Of a stretch of 18,939 nt of DNA, positions 6,531-13,829 are shown piece after piece. Position 1 is the stretch's first letter; every line of letters starts with the position of its first letter. Both the position numbers and the translations under genes were made by a program. The notes under the pieces are model-generated. The model saw nothing but the letters and a program-made list of their open reading frames with translations, was not told where the DNA came from and made no database searches. The stretch is from assembly GCA_024224995.1 (NCBI GenBank), contig JAAENB010001161.1, positions 1 to 18,939 of the forward strand, read 5' to 3'. This DNA is from a bacterium (GTDB lineage Bacteria; Spirochaetota; UBA4802; UBA5550).

Positions 6531-7595
6531 TTAAATATCAACAAGCATTAGCTTCTTCTCATCAACATGAATCAGCATCTCACCTTTATTTCCAACATAA
6601 AAAGAAATAATCCCCGTATCATAACCGCTAATGCCGGTATCCAGGGAAGTTTCTTTGCCGTGATCGTCATAGCCGGTCATGGCAATTCCATTGGGCCAGA
6701 GAGTACCCGCAACAGCAGCCCTGTTTATATCAATGAGCAGCAGCCTTCCAAAACGGGTTCGAACAATCGCCCGGGAATCGCTAATATAGGCGGTATCAAA
6801 ATCAAAGGAATCGGGCTCTTCACAGTCCGGAATTGAATCTTTTTCAAACACCGGGTCCGCTTCAATTTCAGTAAGAACAGATCCCGATTCCAGCTCATGG
6901 ATTTGAATATTCTCGCCGTACTGTGCGCTTGTAACAAAGTGTTTTCCATGGGGAGAAAAGACCGGGTTGTTGAGCGAGAGAACCCGGTCGTCGAATCCGT
7001 AATCGCTAAGGGTTATTGTTTTTTCGTTAAGTACGGCTCGATATATAAAACAGCCGTCCTGGCCGCATGCTTCTTCAATTAAAACCGAGCCGTCAATTGA
7101 GTTGAGGTGGAGAAAAAAAGTACCGTCTTCGGAATCGATTGGTGAAGAAGCAAGTACCTCTCCGGTTGATCTGTTTAAAACCATAAGCCCAGGTTCTTCG
7201 CCCGGAAAAACCGTCCAGAGCCTTGCTTCTCTGTCGAATAAACAGCTCGATCCCTGGTAGGATTCCCATTTATCATGCTCTATTTTCCACTGCTCGTTCC
7301 CGCTTTTATTATACAGGGTAACTGCCGTTTCCGATGATACTGAGAAAAGACTTGAATCATTGTTTGAATTTATATATACACTCTCATAAGCGGTACTCTG
7401 TCCGGGTAAGGGGAGCGTTGAAATAGTGTTTAATTTTTCATCAAGAAGAACCACTCCCGGATTGTCACGAAGGGGAACAAACCATCCGTAGTTTGTTTTC
7501 ACCGGAAGGGATAATCTCTTTTCAAATTCATGCTGATATAAAATATCGCAGGCAGCTGTTTCGCCAATGCTGAACTGTTTGCCAATAGAATTCAT
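6531..7595 (-). CDS. Beta-propeller-like (WD40-type) protein, function unknown
   Basis: A 354-aa soluble protein without signal peptide. It has repeated blades of about 45 residues with turn-rich ends such as GVVLLDEKLNTIST, TAVTLYNKSGNEQWKIE, LMVLNRSTGEVLASS, FSPHGKHFVTSAQYGENIQI, LLLIDINRAAVAGTLWP and KKLMLVDI. This fits a six- or seven-bladed propeller of the WD40/PQQ-like kind, usually a protein-interaction scaffold. A GGGAG ribosome-binding site precedes the ATG. It is followed 18 bases later by the adenylate cyclase, so it may tune that enzyme or sense the same cue (inference). The 120-base gap to the upstream gene holds only a small GTCTCA/TGAGAC inverted repeat (7614-7636). Confidence 0.7.
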   Translation of the reverse strand: MNSIGKQFSIGETAACDILYQHEFEKRLSLPVKTNYGWFVPLRDNPGVVLLDEKLNTISTLPLPGQSTAYESVYINSNNDSSLFSVSSETAVTLYNKSGNEQWKIEHDKWESYQGSSCLFDREARLWTVFPGEEPGLMVLNRSTGEVLASSPIDSEDGTFFLHLNSIDGSVLIEEACGQDGCFIYRAVLNEKTITLSDYGFDDRVLSLNNPVFSPHGKHFVTSAQYGENIQIHELESGSVLTEIEADPVFEKDSIPDCEEPDSFDFDTAYISDSRAIVRTRFGRLLLIDINRAAVAGTLWPNGIAMTGYDDHGKETSLDTGISGYDTGIISFYVGNKGEMLIHVDEKKLMLVDI

Positions 7596-7715
7596 ACTGT
7601 TTTTCTCCCTGTAGTCTCATAATAACTCTTTGAGACATACCGGTCAAGCCTAAAAGTTTAATTAAATACCGGCAGACTTAAACGTTTACGGTTGGTCCCG
7701 AGTTTCCTGCGACGA

Positions 7716-8984
7716 TTAACCGGTAAAAAGATTTTTTGAATACGTGGTGACTTTCGGCAGGCCCAGTATTTTTTTGTATTTTTTGAAAATTTCATCCCTG
7801 TTGCAATAGCTGTTTTCATCCTCATCCCAGGAGTCAAATTTAACATAACATGTTTTAATCGGGGGTACGTCGTTTTTTTTCTTAAAATAGTCCTGTAAGG
7901 TGTACTGTTCTCCGGGGATTATTTTAAATTCTTCCAGCTGGTCGTATATTCGAAGGCCCGGGTCCAATAAAAAAAATGACGTCAAATAAGACTCAACCTT
8001 AGGCGAAGAGTCTACTATAAATTGGTACTGGTTTTCAATATGTGTGTTTGAGACCAGCGGTAATCCAAGAAGAATATACAGGTGGTTTTCTATGTTATGA
8101 CGATAAAAGAAATCAATGGCTTTGTCTATTTGAGCAAGTTTCGTATTTTTATGAAACAGGTCCAGAACATATTGATCGTAAAATTCCACTCCCCAGCACC
8201 CGCTTTTAATAGGATTGGCCTCCCATTTTGCCGGAATATCTTCTAATATTTCAATATTGGAGTCGACTCGTAACCCAACCAGGTGGAATTTAACCGGGAT
8301 ATTCGTATACCCCCTGTTATACAATATAAGCAATAGTTCATGAAAGATTTCCGGTTTTAAACTGTTGTCATATATTGTAAAATTTAAATAGCCGCACTCC
8401 TTAACGTAATAGTCAATATCGTCCGCGATTTTTTCCGGGGAGGCCACCGGCAGGTAATACGCAGACTGGTGCTGGCAGAATAAGCAGCGGTGCCAGTCGC
8501 AGCGGTTGTCTTCAAACGTTAATAATACGGAATCATTTAAGGTATATTCTTTGCTGACCAGGTAGCGGTTAATCATTCCGAACTGCTTCGCGTAATAAAT
8601 ACCTGGAGCGAGTTTTTCTTTGAAAAGAGCCGGCAGGAATTCTTCTCCTTTGCCAACACAGATGTGAGTGATTTCGGGGAAATAAAACCGCAAGGACTCA
8701 TTGTCGACAATATAATGAGCACCGCCGCCGCAGACGATTTGAATCTCAATTTTTTTGAACGCTAATCGTAAGACCTCAATGAAATTGTTCGTGGCGAGAA
8801 TATCTTCTAAAATAAAATTTGAAAACAAAATGTAATTATCCACTTTGTTTTCAATTAAGCCAACTTCCACAATGCTGTTTAGTTTAATGGTCTCTATTTT
8901 TCTTTGGCTGGGGTCGTCCAGGTGGCTGAACAGGTAGCTGAATAAATATTTTAGTTTTTCGTTTTCGAAATAATATATTTTCAT
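7716..8984 (-). CDS. Cobalamin-binding-type radical SAM enzyme of the RiPP cluster
   Basis: A 422-aa protein starting MKIYYFENEK. I chose this ATG because AGGA lies 8 bases upstream and the preceding gene stops one base before it; the longer open frame upstream is the shadow of the methyltransferase gene. The N-terminal half has a B12-binding-like fold signature (IVCGGGAH at 83-90, HICVGKGEEFLPALF at 107-121). The radical SAM cluster motif is Cys 162, Cys 167, Cys 170 (CDWHRCLFC, CX4CX2C), an unusual spacing. Later GLRVD, GVEFYDQYVLDLFHKNTK and LYILLGLP match the TIM-barrel strands of B12-radical SAM proteins. It probably modifies the precursor peptides at 11722-12231; the reaction is unknown (C-methylation, epimerisation and crosslinking are all possible). 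Confidence 0.78.
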   Translation of the reverse strand: MKIYYFENEKLKYLFSYLFSHLDDPSQRKIETIKLNSIVEVGLIENKVDNYILFSNFILEDILATNNFIEVLRLAFKKIEIQIVCGGGAHYIVDNESLRFYFPEITHICVGKGEEFLPALFKEKLAPGIYYAKQFGMINRYLVSKEYTLNDSVLLTFEDNRCDWHRCLFCQHQSAYYLPVASPEKIADDIDYYVKECGYLNFTIYDNSLKPEIFHELLLILYNRGYTNIPVKFHLVGLRVDSNIEILEDIPAKWEANPIKSGCWGVEFYDQYVLDLFHKNTKLAQIDKAIDFFYRHNIENHLYILLGLPLVSNTHIENQYQFIVDSSPKVESYLTSFFLLDPGLRIYDQLEEFKIIPGEQYTLQDYFKKKNDVPPIKTCYVKFDSWDEDENSYCNRDEIFKKYKKILGLPKVTTYSKNLFTG

Positions 8985-8985
8985 G

Positions 8986-9657
8986 TTACTCATTCCTGTT
9001 AAGTATAAAATAGATGTACCCGTCATTAATTCCCGGGTAAACTGTGGTGTCCACAATGGTATGGCTAACCCTAAACGATGGGGAAAAAAGCTTTTCAATG
9101 TCGTCCCGGTTAAAAAACCATTCATCCAGGAAAAAGTAGGGGCAATAGCGGGGCTTCTCAATATCGGGGTCATTATCTTTTTTAAACCATGCGCCGATGA
9201 CAAAAATGGTTCCAGTTGTGGAAAGAAGTGTAATGTTTTTAATATATTGTTTTCTTTTTTCCGGAGGAATACAGTGAAAACAGCCGCAATCAAATATAAT
9301 ATCATATTGTTTTAATTGATTATTATTAAGATTATTATTGAGATCATTAAAGGAATCCGTAATATCCATGCGAATGAATTCCCTGTTTTTACCGTAAGTC
9401 TTTTGACAGAATTCAATAGCCGCGTCGGCAAAGTCAACACCGGTATAGTTAACAAGGGGTTTTGCAATGCTGTCGAAAATTAAAGAATTTCTGCCGTTGC
9501 CGCAGCCAATATCAAGAATATTTATTTCATTGCCTGAATAGTCTTTTAAGATATCTTCGATGATCTTGCCGATGTTTTTATCGGGTCCGGGTTTGCTCCA
9601 GCCGGGATTATTCTCTTCTAATTTGTAGACATTGCTCCATAAAGGGCGTTTATCCAT
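8986..9657 (-). CDS. Class I SAM-dependent methyltransferase of the RiPP cluster
   Basis: A 223-aa protein. Motif I is ILDIGCGNGRNSL (about 47-59) with the acidic motif GVDFADAAIEF after it. The phrase FDCGCFHCIPPEKRKQYI and the N-terminal W...GWSKPGPD pattern are typical of small thiol/thiopurine-type and TehB-like methyltransferases. An AAGGAG site lies upstream. It sits 28 bases after the radical SAM maturase gene and one base before the second radical SAM gene, so it is translationally coupled in a three-gene operon. In this setting it most likely methylates the peptide product (N-, O- or S-methylation), or protects against it; that is inference. Confidence 0.8.
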   Translation of the reverse strand: MDKRPLWSNVYKLEENNPGWSKPGPDKNIGKIIEDILKDYSGNEINILDIGCGNGRNSLIFDSIAKPLVNYTGVDFADAAIEFCQKTYGKNREFIRMDITDSFNDLNNNLNNNQLKQYDIIFDCGCFHCIPPEKRKQYIKNITLLSTTGTIFVIGAWFKKDNDPDIEKPRYCPYFFLDEWFFNRDDIEKLFSPSFRVSHTIVDTTVYPGINDGYIYFILNRNE

Positions 9658-9685
9658 TGTAAAACTCCTTCTTGTAATCGCGAAA

Positions 9686-11644
9686 TTATTCTAAAAATTC
9701 ATCCATCAATTCCGGGTCCGCCGTAACCAGGGAAACATAATTATTCTCAAAAAGCAGCGCCGCTTTATTGTCAATTGCCCAATCCTGTTCTTTTGAAGCA
9801 GTATACTCACCATGACGAATAACAGCTCGCGCCTTTTTTTTATTAAGCGTATGGGACGATTGCGTTCCTGTTAACGCGCGAGTATCGGCCAGCAAATAAT
9901 TATCAGGAGACTTTTTCGAAAGATGAAGCCGGGAACGGGTTTCCCGAGACTCCCACAGCTCATTCCAGAGTTCTATTGTTTCTATTAATTGTGTGATAAT
10001 CGTTTGATGGTGATATGTTTCAGCTTCGTAATCTCCAATAAAAAAGTATGCCAGCTTTGAAATATCCGCGTACGATGGAAATATTTCTTTATAGGATTCA
10101 AGGGGCCTGATGTTCTGAATTCCATATGTTTTATTATTATTAATATAATCGCTGAAGCGGGTAAGTCCCAGGTGAAAAACCGCTATAGGAGGCGGTAAGT
10201 GAAAAAGCAGCGGTAAAACTAACAGCATCTTTTTGTACTCATCAATTTTTTCACCGGGAAATCCCCAGATGAGATTCCAATAGATGCTGATTCCCGTAAT
10301 GAAAACGTCCCGTAAGAGTCGAATATTATTCCATGAAGTAATGCCTTTGTTAATTTGCTTTAATAAAGAATTCGACAGGGTTTCAAGACCGGGTTGAATT
10401 TCAGTGATATTGGCCTGTTTTAACGCCTTCAGTTTTTTATACGAAAGGTTTGCTTTTTGTTCATAGTAGATTATATACTCAAATTGTTTCCGCGCCAGTT
10501 CGGGTAATAGCGTAGTGAAATAATCCTGAGGCATTATAAGGTCGGCCATATGAAGATACTGTGCTCTGTGCGTTTGCAGTTGCTCGATGCCGCTGAGAAC
10601 CTTTGAAGGAGATTTTTGCCTGAATAGCAAGCGGCTGCTGCTGAAACCGCAAAAACGGCACTGGTTTTTTTCGCCCCACCAGCAGCCGCGGCTGGTTTCA
10701 AAACAGATCTTAATGTTTTGAGGATTAAATAAATAAGAAGGAACAAGGCTGTATAATTGTTGAAAATATTGCGTAAAATCATTCTCCGGTAAACTGTCCA
10801 GGTCCGGGAAGGGTTTGCCATAGATAATTTGATTTTCCGGGGCAGCGCCGTTTTTTAAATTAATTAAGAGATCGGTGAAAGCAGTTTCGCTTTCGCCGGA
10901 GAATATATAGTCAATAATTGTATGATGAGGATCTAATGAAGCGATTCCTTCGGCAAAGGTTCCTTCGCAATTATATCCGCCAAGTAAGGTTGTGGTTTCG
11001 GGATTAGCGGTTTTAATCCGTTTGAGAAACGCTATTGCGGCGTTTGTTTGTTCGTAACTTGAAGTGCAGCCAACAATGTTGTATCGCATATCCGCTATTA
11101 TTCGTGAAACCTGTTCTATCCATTGAAAGGCCTGCTCTTCTATTTTTTTTAGTCCGGAAATACTTAAACGTCCGGCAGGCGGATAAAAATATAAGGGGTT
11201 TCCTATTTGCCCTGCTTTTTCAGCGCCAAAAATAGTATTATAATTATAGATATCTTCACGGGGATTATTTGGAATGTTTTCGCCAAAGGCGGCGCGGGCA
11301 AAAATACGCTCGCCAATAAACGAGTAGCTCATATTGCAAATCGTATCATAGTCCTCTCCAATGTGTGAAGCAAAGAGAATATTAGCGTAAAATATTTGAA
11401 CAGAGAAGCCCTTTTCTTTAGCGCAGGCTTCAAGGGTATGAGCCGCCAATGATTGATAATTAACCAGGCTGCCCGGAGGGACAATGAGCAGAACATCGGC
11501 AGGCTGCAGCAGTTGTTGAAGCACCCTTTCCAACGGGCTTATATTTTTTTGTATATCATCTTTTGTTTCGTGCATATGGGATATATTAATATTATAATGA
11601 TATAAAACAAGTAAAAAAAAGAGCATAAACAGGAGTATTTTCAC
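9686..11644 (-). CDS. RiPP maturation radical SAM protein 1 (B12-binding)
   Basis: A 652-aa protein of the 'ribosomal peptide maturation radical SAM protein 1' type. The cobalamin-binding-like N-terminal domain runs from about 48 to 260 (DVLLIVPPGSLVNYQSLAAHTL, TLLGGYNCEG, YIFSGESETAFTDLL). The radical SAM cluster is Cys 321, 329 and 332 in SRGCWWGEKNQCRFCGF, the CX7CX2C spacing that marks this family. IQPGLETLSNSLLKQINKG and WNLIWGFPGE follow. The C-terminus ends DPELMDEFLE. Family members install C-methyl groups or other radical modifications on Nif11- or nitrile-hydratase-like precursors. The frame opens with a GTG and a hydrophobic stretch (residues 1-18). Translation may instead start at Met 24 (11575), which fits the family better, but neither start has a clear ribosome-binding site. 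First gene of the minus-strand operon, divergent from the precursors. Confidence 0.85.
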   Translation of the reverse strand: MKILLFMLFFLLVLYHYNINISHMHETKDDIQKNISPLERVLQQLLQPADVLLIVPPGSLVNYQSLAAHTLEACAKEKGFSVQIFYANILFASHIGEDYDTICNMSYSFIGERIFARAAFGENIPNNPREDIYNYNTIFGAEKAGQIGNPLYFYPPAGRLSISGLKKIEEQAFQWIEQVSRIIADMRYNIVGCTSSYEQTNAAIAFLKRIKTANPETTTLLGGYNCEGTFAEGIASLDPHHTIIDYIFSGESETAFTDLLINLKNGAAPENQIIYGKPFPDLDSLPENDFTQYFQQLYSLVPSYLFNPQNIKICFETSRGCWWGEKNQCRFCGFSSSRLLFRQKSPSKVLSGIEQLQTHRAQYLHMADLIMPQDYFTTLLPELARKQFEYIIYYEQKANLSYKKLKALKQANITEIQPGLETLSNSLLKQINKGITSWNNIRLLRDVFITGISIYWNLIWGFPGEKIDEYKKMLLVLPLLFHLPPPIAVFHLGLTRFSDYINNNKTYGIQNIRPLESYKEIFPSYADISKLAYFFIGDYEAETYHHQTIITQLIETIELWNELWESRETRSRLHLSKKSPDNYLLADTRALTGTQSSHTLNKKKARAVIRHGEYTASKEQDWAIDNKAALLFENNYVSLVTADPELMDEFLE

Positions 11645-11653
11645 CAGTATTTA

Positions 11654-11682
11654 TTGACTACAATAGGGTTCCTCTGTATATT
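11654..11682 (+). promoter_or_regulatory. Sigma70-type promoter of the precursor peptide genes
   Basis: TTGACT (11654-11659) and TATATT (11677-11682) are spaced by 17 bases, 40 bases before the first precursor start. The 77-base divergent region is otherwise A/T-rich, and no operator is evident. Confidence 0.6.
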
Positions 11683-11721
11683 AAAATAAATAATAAAAAT
11701 AAATAAAAAAGGAGGACTCAG

Positions 11722-11928
11722 GTGAAAACTTTTGTTGATTTAACAACTGACATGGTTAAAGAACCTGCATTGGCTACCACGTTTATATCCAAAATTGCTG
11801 AAAGCAATTCTGAAGACCTTTCTCACTGGTTCCGGGAAAAAGGATATGACATTCCGGAAGATGAATGTGGTAAATTAATCACTAATAGAGACAGCATCAG
11901 GAAAACCGTAGAGGTAGGTGTTTATTAG
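11722..11928 (+). CDS. RiPP precursor peptide 1 (Nif11-like leader)
   Basis: A 68-aa peptide with a GTG start and a strong GGAGGA site. The leader-like part (about 1-52) has a Nif11-style pattern: F at 4, D..L spacing, then EDLSHWF.EKGYDIPEDEC.KL (33-52), comparable with the 'd-l-w/a-x-x-x-G-y/f-x-i/f-x-x-e-e/d' leader signature. The last 15 residues, TNRDSIRKTVEVGVY, are the probable core. They are rich in Val, Ile and Thr, the usual targets of B12-radical SAM C-methylation. There is no GG or other obvious cleavage motif before it. The large maturase gene diverges from the same intergenic region. Confidence 0.78.
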   Translation: MKTFVDLTTDMVKEPALATTFISKIAESNSEDLSHWFREKGYDIPEDECGKLITNRDSIRKTVEVGVY

Positions 11929-11962
11929 ATTGTTTTAATTTTCATAGCAAATGTGCTGAACT

Positions 11963-11990
11963 ATGGGAGCCTTTTGGCCCCTATTTTTAT
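11963..11990 (+). terminator. Attenuator/terminator between the two precursor genes
   Basis: ATGGGAGCC (11963-11971) pairs with GGCCCCTAT (11976-11984) over a TTTT loop with one A-C mismatch and one G-T pair, followed by TTTTATT. It lies between the two precursor genes and could give more transcript for the first than the second. Confidence 0.5.
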
Positions 11991-12024
11991 TAAAATTATT
12001 TTATAAAACTAAAGGAGGACTCAA

Positions 12025-12231
12025 GTGAAAACTTTTGTTGATTTAACAACTGACATGATTAAAGAGCCCACATTAGCCAGCGAATGTTTAGCGAAAATAA
12101 ATGAAAACGGTTCGGAAGACCTTTCTCACTGGTTCCAGGAAAAAGGATATGACATTCCGGAAGATGAATGTGGTAAATTGATCAATAATAGAGACAGCAT
12201 CAGGAAAACCGTAGAGGTAGGTGTTTATTAA
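12025..12231 (+). CDS. RiPP precursor peptide 2 (Nif11-like leader)
   Basis: A 68-aa paralogue of the precursor at 11722, with the same GTG start and an AAAGGAGG site (12011-12018). Residues 1-10 and 31-68 are almost identical to copy 1 (only R/Q at 40 and T/N at 54 differ). Residues 11-30, which should be leader helix, differ at about half of positions. The last 14 residues, NRDSIRKTVEVGVY, are identical. The direct repeat covers the ribosome-binding site as well, so this is a recent tandem duplication of the whole gene. No separate promoter is obvious. Confidence 0.78.
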   Translation: MKTFVDLTTDMIKEPTLASECLAKINENGSEDLSHWFQEKGYDIPEDECGKLINNRDSIRKTVEVGVY

Positions 12232-12237
12232 AATGTG

Positions 12238-12258
12238 TTGGGGGCATTCCGCCCCCAA
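12238..12258. terminator. Terminator between precursor 2 and the protease gene
   Basis: TTGGGGGC (12238-12245) and GCCCCCAA (12251-12258) form a perfect 8-bp stem with an ATTCC loop, six bases after the second precursor stop. The downstream tract is TATTATT on the plus strand, so the U tract is weak. Being a symmetrical stem between convergent genes, it may act in both directions. Confidence 0.6.
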
Positions 12259-12260
12259 TA

Positions 12261-12323
12261 TTATTCCATACCAAATTCATCCATCAGTTCCTTATCACCA
12301 AAAAAAAGTACGCTAATTATTTC
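12261..12323 (-). pseudogene. Out-of-frame C-terminal tail (ELMDEF motif)
   Basis: Downstream of the protease stop, the minus strand reads EIISVLFFGDKELMDEFGME then TAA (12261-12263) in a different frame. The DKELMDEF ending closely resembles the DPELMDEFLE end of the large radical SAM maturase. An eight-T run lies inside it (12300-12307). It is either the true C-terminus of the protease, lost by a frameshift close to 12320, or the last trace of another maturase copy. Confidence 0.5.
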
Positions 12324-13390
12324 GGGATTATTTTATTCTTTTCAACCCCTTCAATATACCAGACCATATCTTCAACCTCACATTCACCGTATTTAATCCT
12401 GAAGTAACCATCGTTACCCCATTTGTTCCCCCAGGAGTTTTTACATAACCAGCCATCCTCATCATAACCGACGCAGATAACCGAATGATAGCCTTCAAAT
12501 CTTTCCAATTCAAATTTTTCAGTGTATATATTTTGAAAATTGGTACCAATATATAGCCCTTTTTTGTATAGGAAAAAATCGGAACCTATTTTCATCTGGC
12601 AAATAATAGGGCTGTGCCTGGAAATTACGGATTTCATCTTTTTCTTCATATCTTCATTGTCGTCATGTATATTAACGATTACTTTGTAGTCAGTAACTGT
12701 ATAGGCGTGCTCTTCCCAGTTTTCGGGCAGTTCTTTTAAAGGGGGACGGTAATCGGGACTGTATGGATTATACTTGCAGAAAAAAGCGGTTTGAAGGATA
12801 CCGTTTTTGCTGCAATATTCAAGGGCTTTGTTCTCTCCATCGTGCCACCCGTTTTGGGGCTTGCAGGTGCCTTCCAGGGCATTGGGATTATAAAAAAATA
12901 AATGCTGTTCCGAAAGGTCCATCCCTTTTGCCGGGTCAGTGACAGGGAGATTGTTCCGGATATGAAACATTGATTCCATGGCGGCAGTTACGGCAAAAGC
13001 GGCGCATGCTTCACAAAATCCCTGGTTTTTTATTTTTGTAACAAAATTTTTCCCATTATAGTTTCGCCAGTCAAATGAGTCCGGGAAATCTTCATATTCA
13101 TAGACTCTTCTTTTATCAATATGTTCTTTATCAATTAACTTTAAGTCCGTTTTATTTTCGGAAAGAATCTGAAAAAGTTCCTGAAATTTTTGAGGAAATT
13201 TTTCGTGATCCATGGGGAAGTTTATTTCATCGCTAGTGTGTTTGCCAAACTCATCTTCATACAATTGATCAATTGAATCAAGGAAAAAACCAAACAGCGC
13301 TTCGAAACTCGGTTCCCAGCTCAAATTACCTTTATGTGCTTTATCCAATAAGATATAAAACATTTCTGTAATCTGGTCCAGGTTTTTCAT
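12317..13390 (-). CDS. Papain-family (C1A) cysteine protease of the RiPP cluster
   Basis: A 357-aa protein. The papain domain starts near 103 (FPDSFDWRNYNGKNFVTKIK). Catalytic positions are visible: oxyanion Gln 123 (KNQG), Cys 129 (GFCEACAAF, replacing the common GSCWAF), His 302 (GYHSVICVGYDEDG) and Asn 318 (CKNSWGNKWGNDGYFRI). The first 100 residues are an acidic helical extension unlike a standard I29 propeptide. There is no signal peptide, so the enzyme is probably cytoplasmic. It faces the two precursor genes across a terminator. C1 proteases occur in some RiPP (for example proteusin) clusters, so leader removal is the likely job; that is inference. An ELMDEF tail in another frame follows the stop (12261-12323). 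No Shine-Dalgarno is obvious at the start. Confidence 0.85.
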   Translation of the reverse strand: MKNLDQITEMFYILLDKAHKGNLSWEPSFEALFGFFLDSIDQLYEDEFGKHTSDEINFPMDHEKFPQKFQELFQILSENKTDLKLIDKEHIDKRRVYEYEDFPDSFDWRNYNGKNFVTKIKNQGFCEACAAFAVTAAMESMFHIRNNLPVTDPAKGMDLSEQHLFFYNPNALEGTCKPQNGWHDGENKALEYCSKNGILQTAFFCKYNPYSPDYRPPLKELPENWEEHAYTVTDYKVIVNIHDDNEDMKKKMKSVISRHSPIICQMKIGSDFFLYKKGLYIGTNFQNIYTEKFELERFEGYHSVICVGYDEDGWLCKNSWGNKWGNDGYFRIKYGECEVEDMVWYIEGVEKNKIIPK

Positions 13391-13448
13391 TATTCATAAA
13401 AAAACCGGAAATAGAATTTTGTCAAGGACAATTAGAAACCGGCAAATT

Positions 13449-13829
13449 TTATAAAAGGCTGTGAATTTGCGAGCTAACCAGAAGAGCCGAATCTTCCAGG
13501 GCTTTTTCTCTATAAGAATGAATTTTTTGATATTCTTCGTTCGATATCATACTAAGAAAAGCTTTCGCCGAAGGATATTCAACAAGCAGCGCCATATCCC
13601 AGCTGCCGCTTTCGCCGATAAAAACACTACCAACCGATCCCATCCACAGGAGTTTCCCGCCCACATCATTTAAAAAGGGAGCAGTATTTTTCATGTATTC
13701 GGTGTACAGTTCCCGGGCTTCCGCAACGGTATCGTTGTATTTGAGAAGGTTAATCATAACAACCGGTAAACCGGATGTATCCTGCAGCAGTTCGTTTATT
13801 TGTTTTTCAGATGGATGTAGTGTTCCCAT
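13449..13829 (-). CDS. DUF1330-family protein
   Basis: A 126-aa protein with the pattern LPVVMINLLKYN, YTEYMKNTAPFLNDVGGKLLWMG, WDMALLVEYPSAKAFLSMI, EEYQKIHSYREKALEDSALL. This is the DUF1330 ferredoxin-like (dimeric alpha-beta barrel) fold; the biochemical role is unknown. The start overlaps the end of the Fe-S protein gene by 23 bases, with a GGAGG site inside that gene, so it is the third gene of the TetR operon. Confidence 0.85.
   Translation of the reverse strand: MGTLHPSEKQINELLQDTSGLPVVMINLLKYNDTVAEARELYTEYMKNTAPFLNDVGGKLLWMGSVGSVFIGESGSWDMALLVEYPSAKAFLSMISNEEYQKIHSYREKALEDSALLVSSQIHSLL

Noticed and set aside
8985..9305. N-terminal extension of the second radical SAM protein to 529 aa
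   Set aside because: It lies entirely inside the methyltransferase gene in another frame. A good ribosome-binding site and the family-like start are at 8984.
13391..13448. Promoter TTGACA upstream of the protease
   Set aside because: The -35-like box is good, but no -10 box at proper spacing lies before the start codon.
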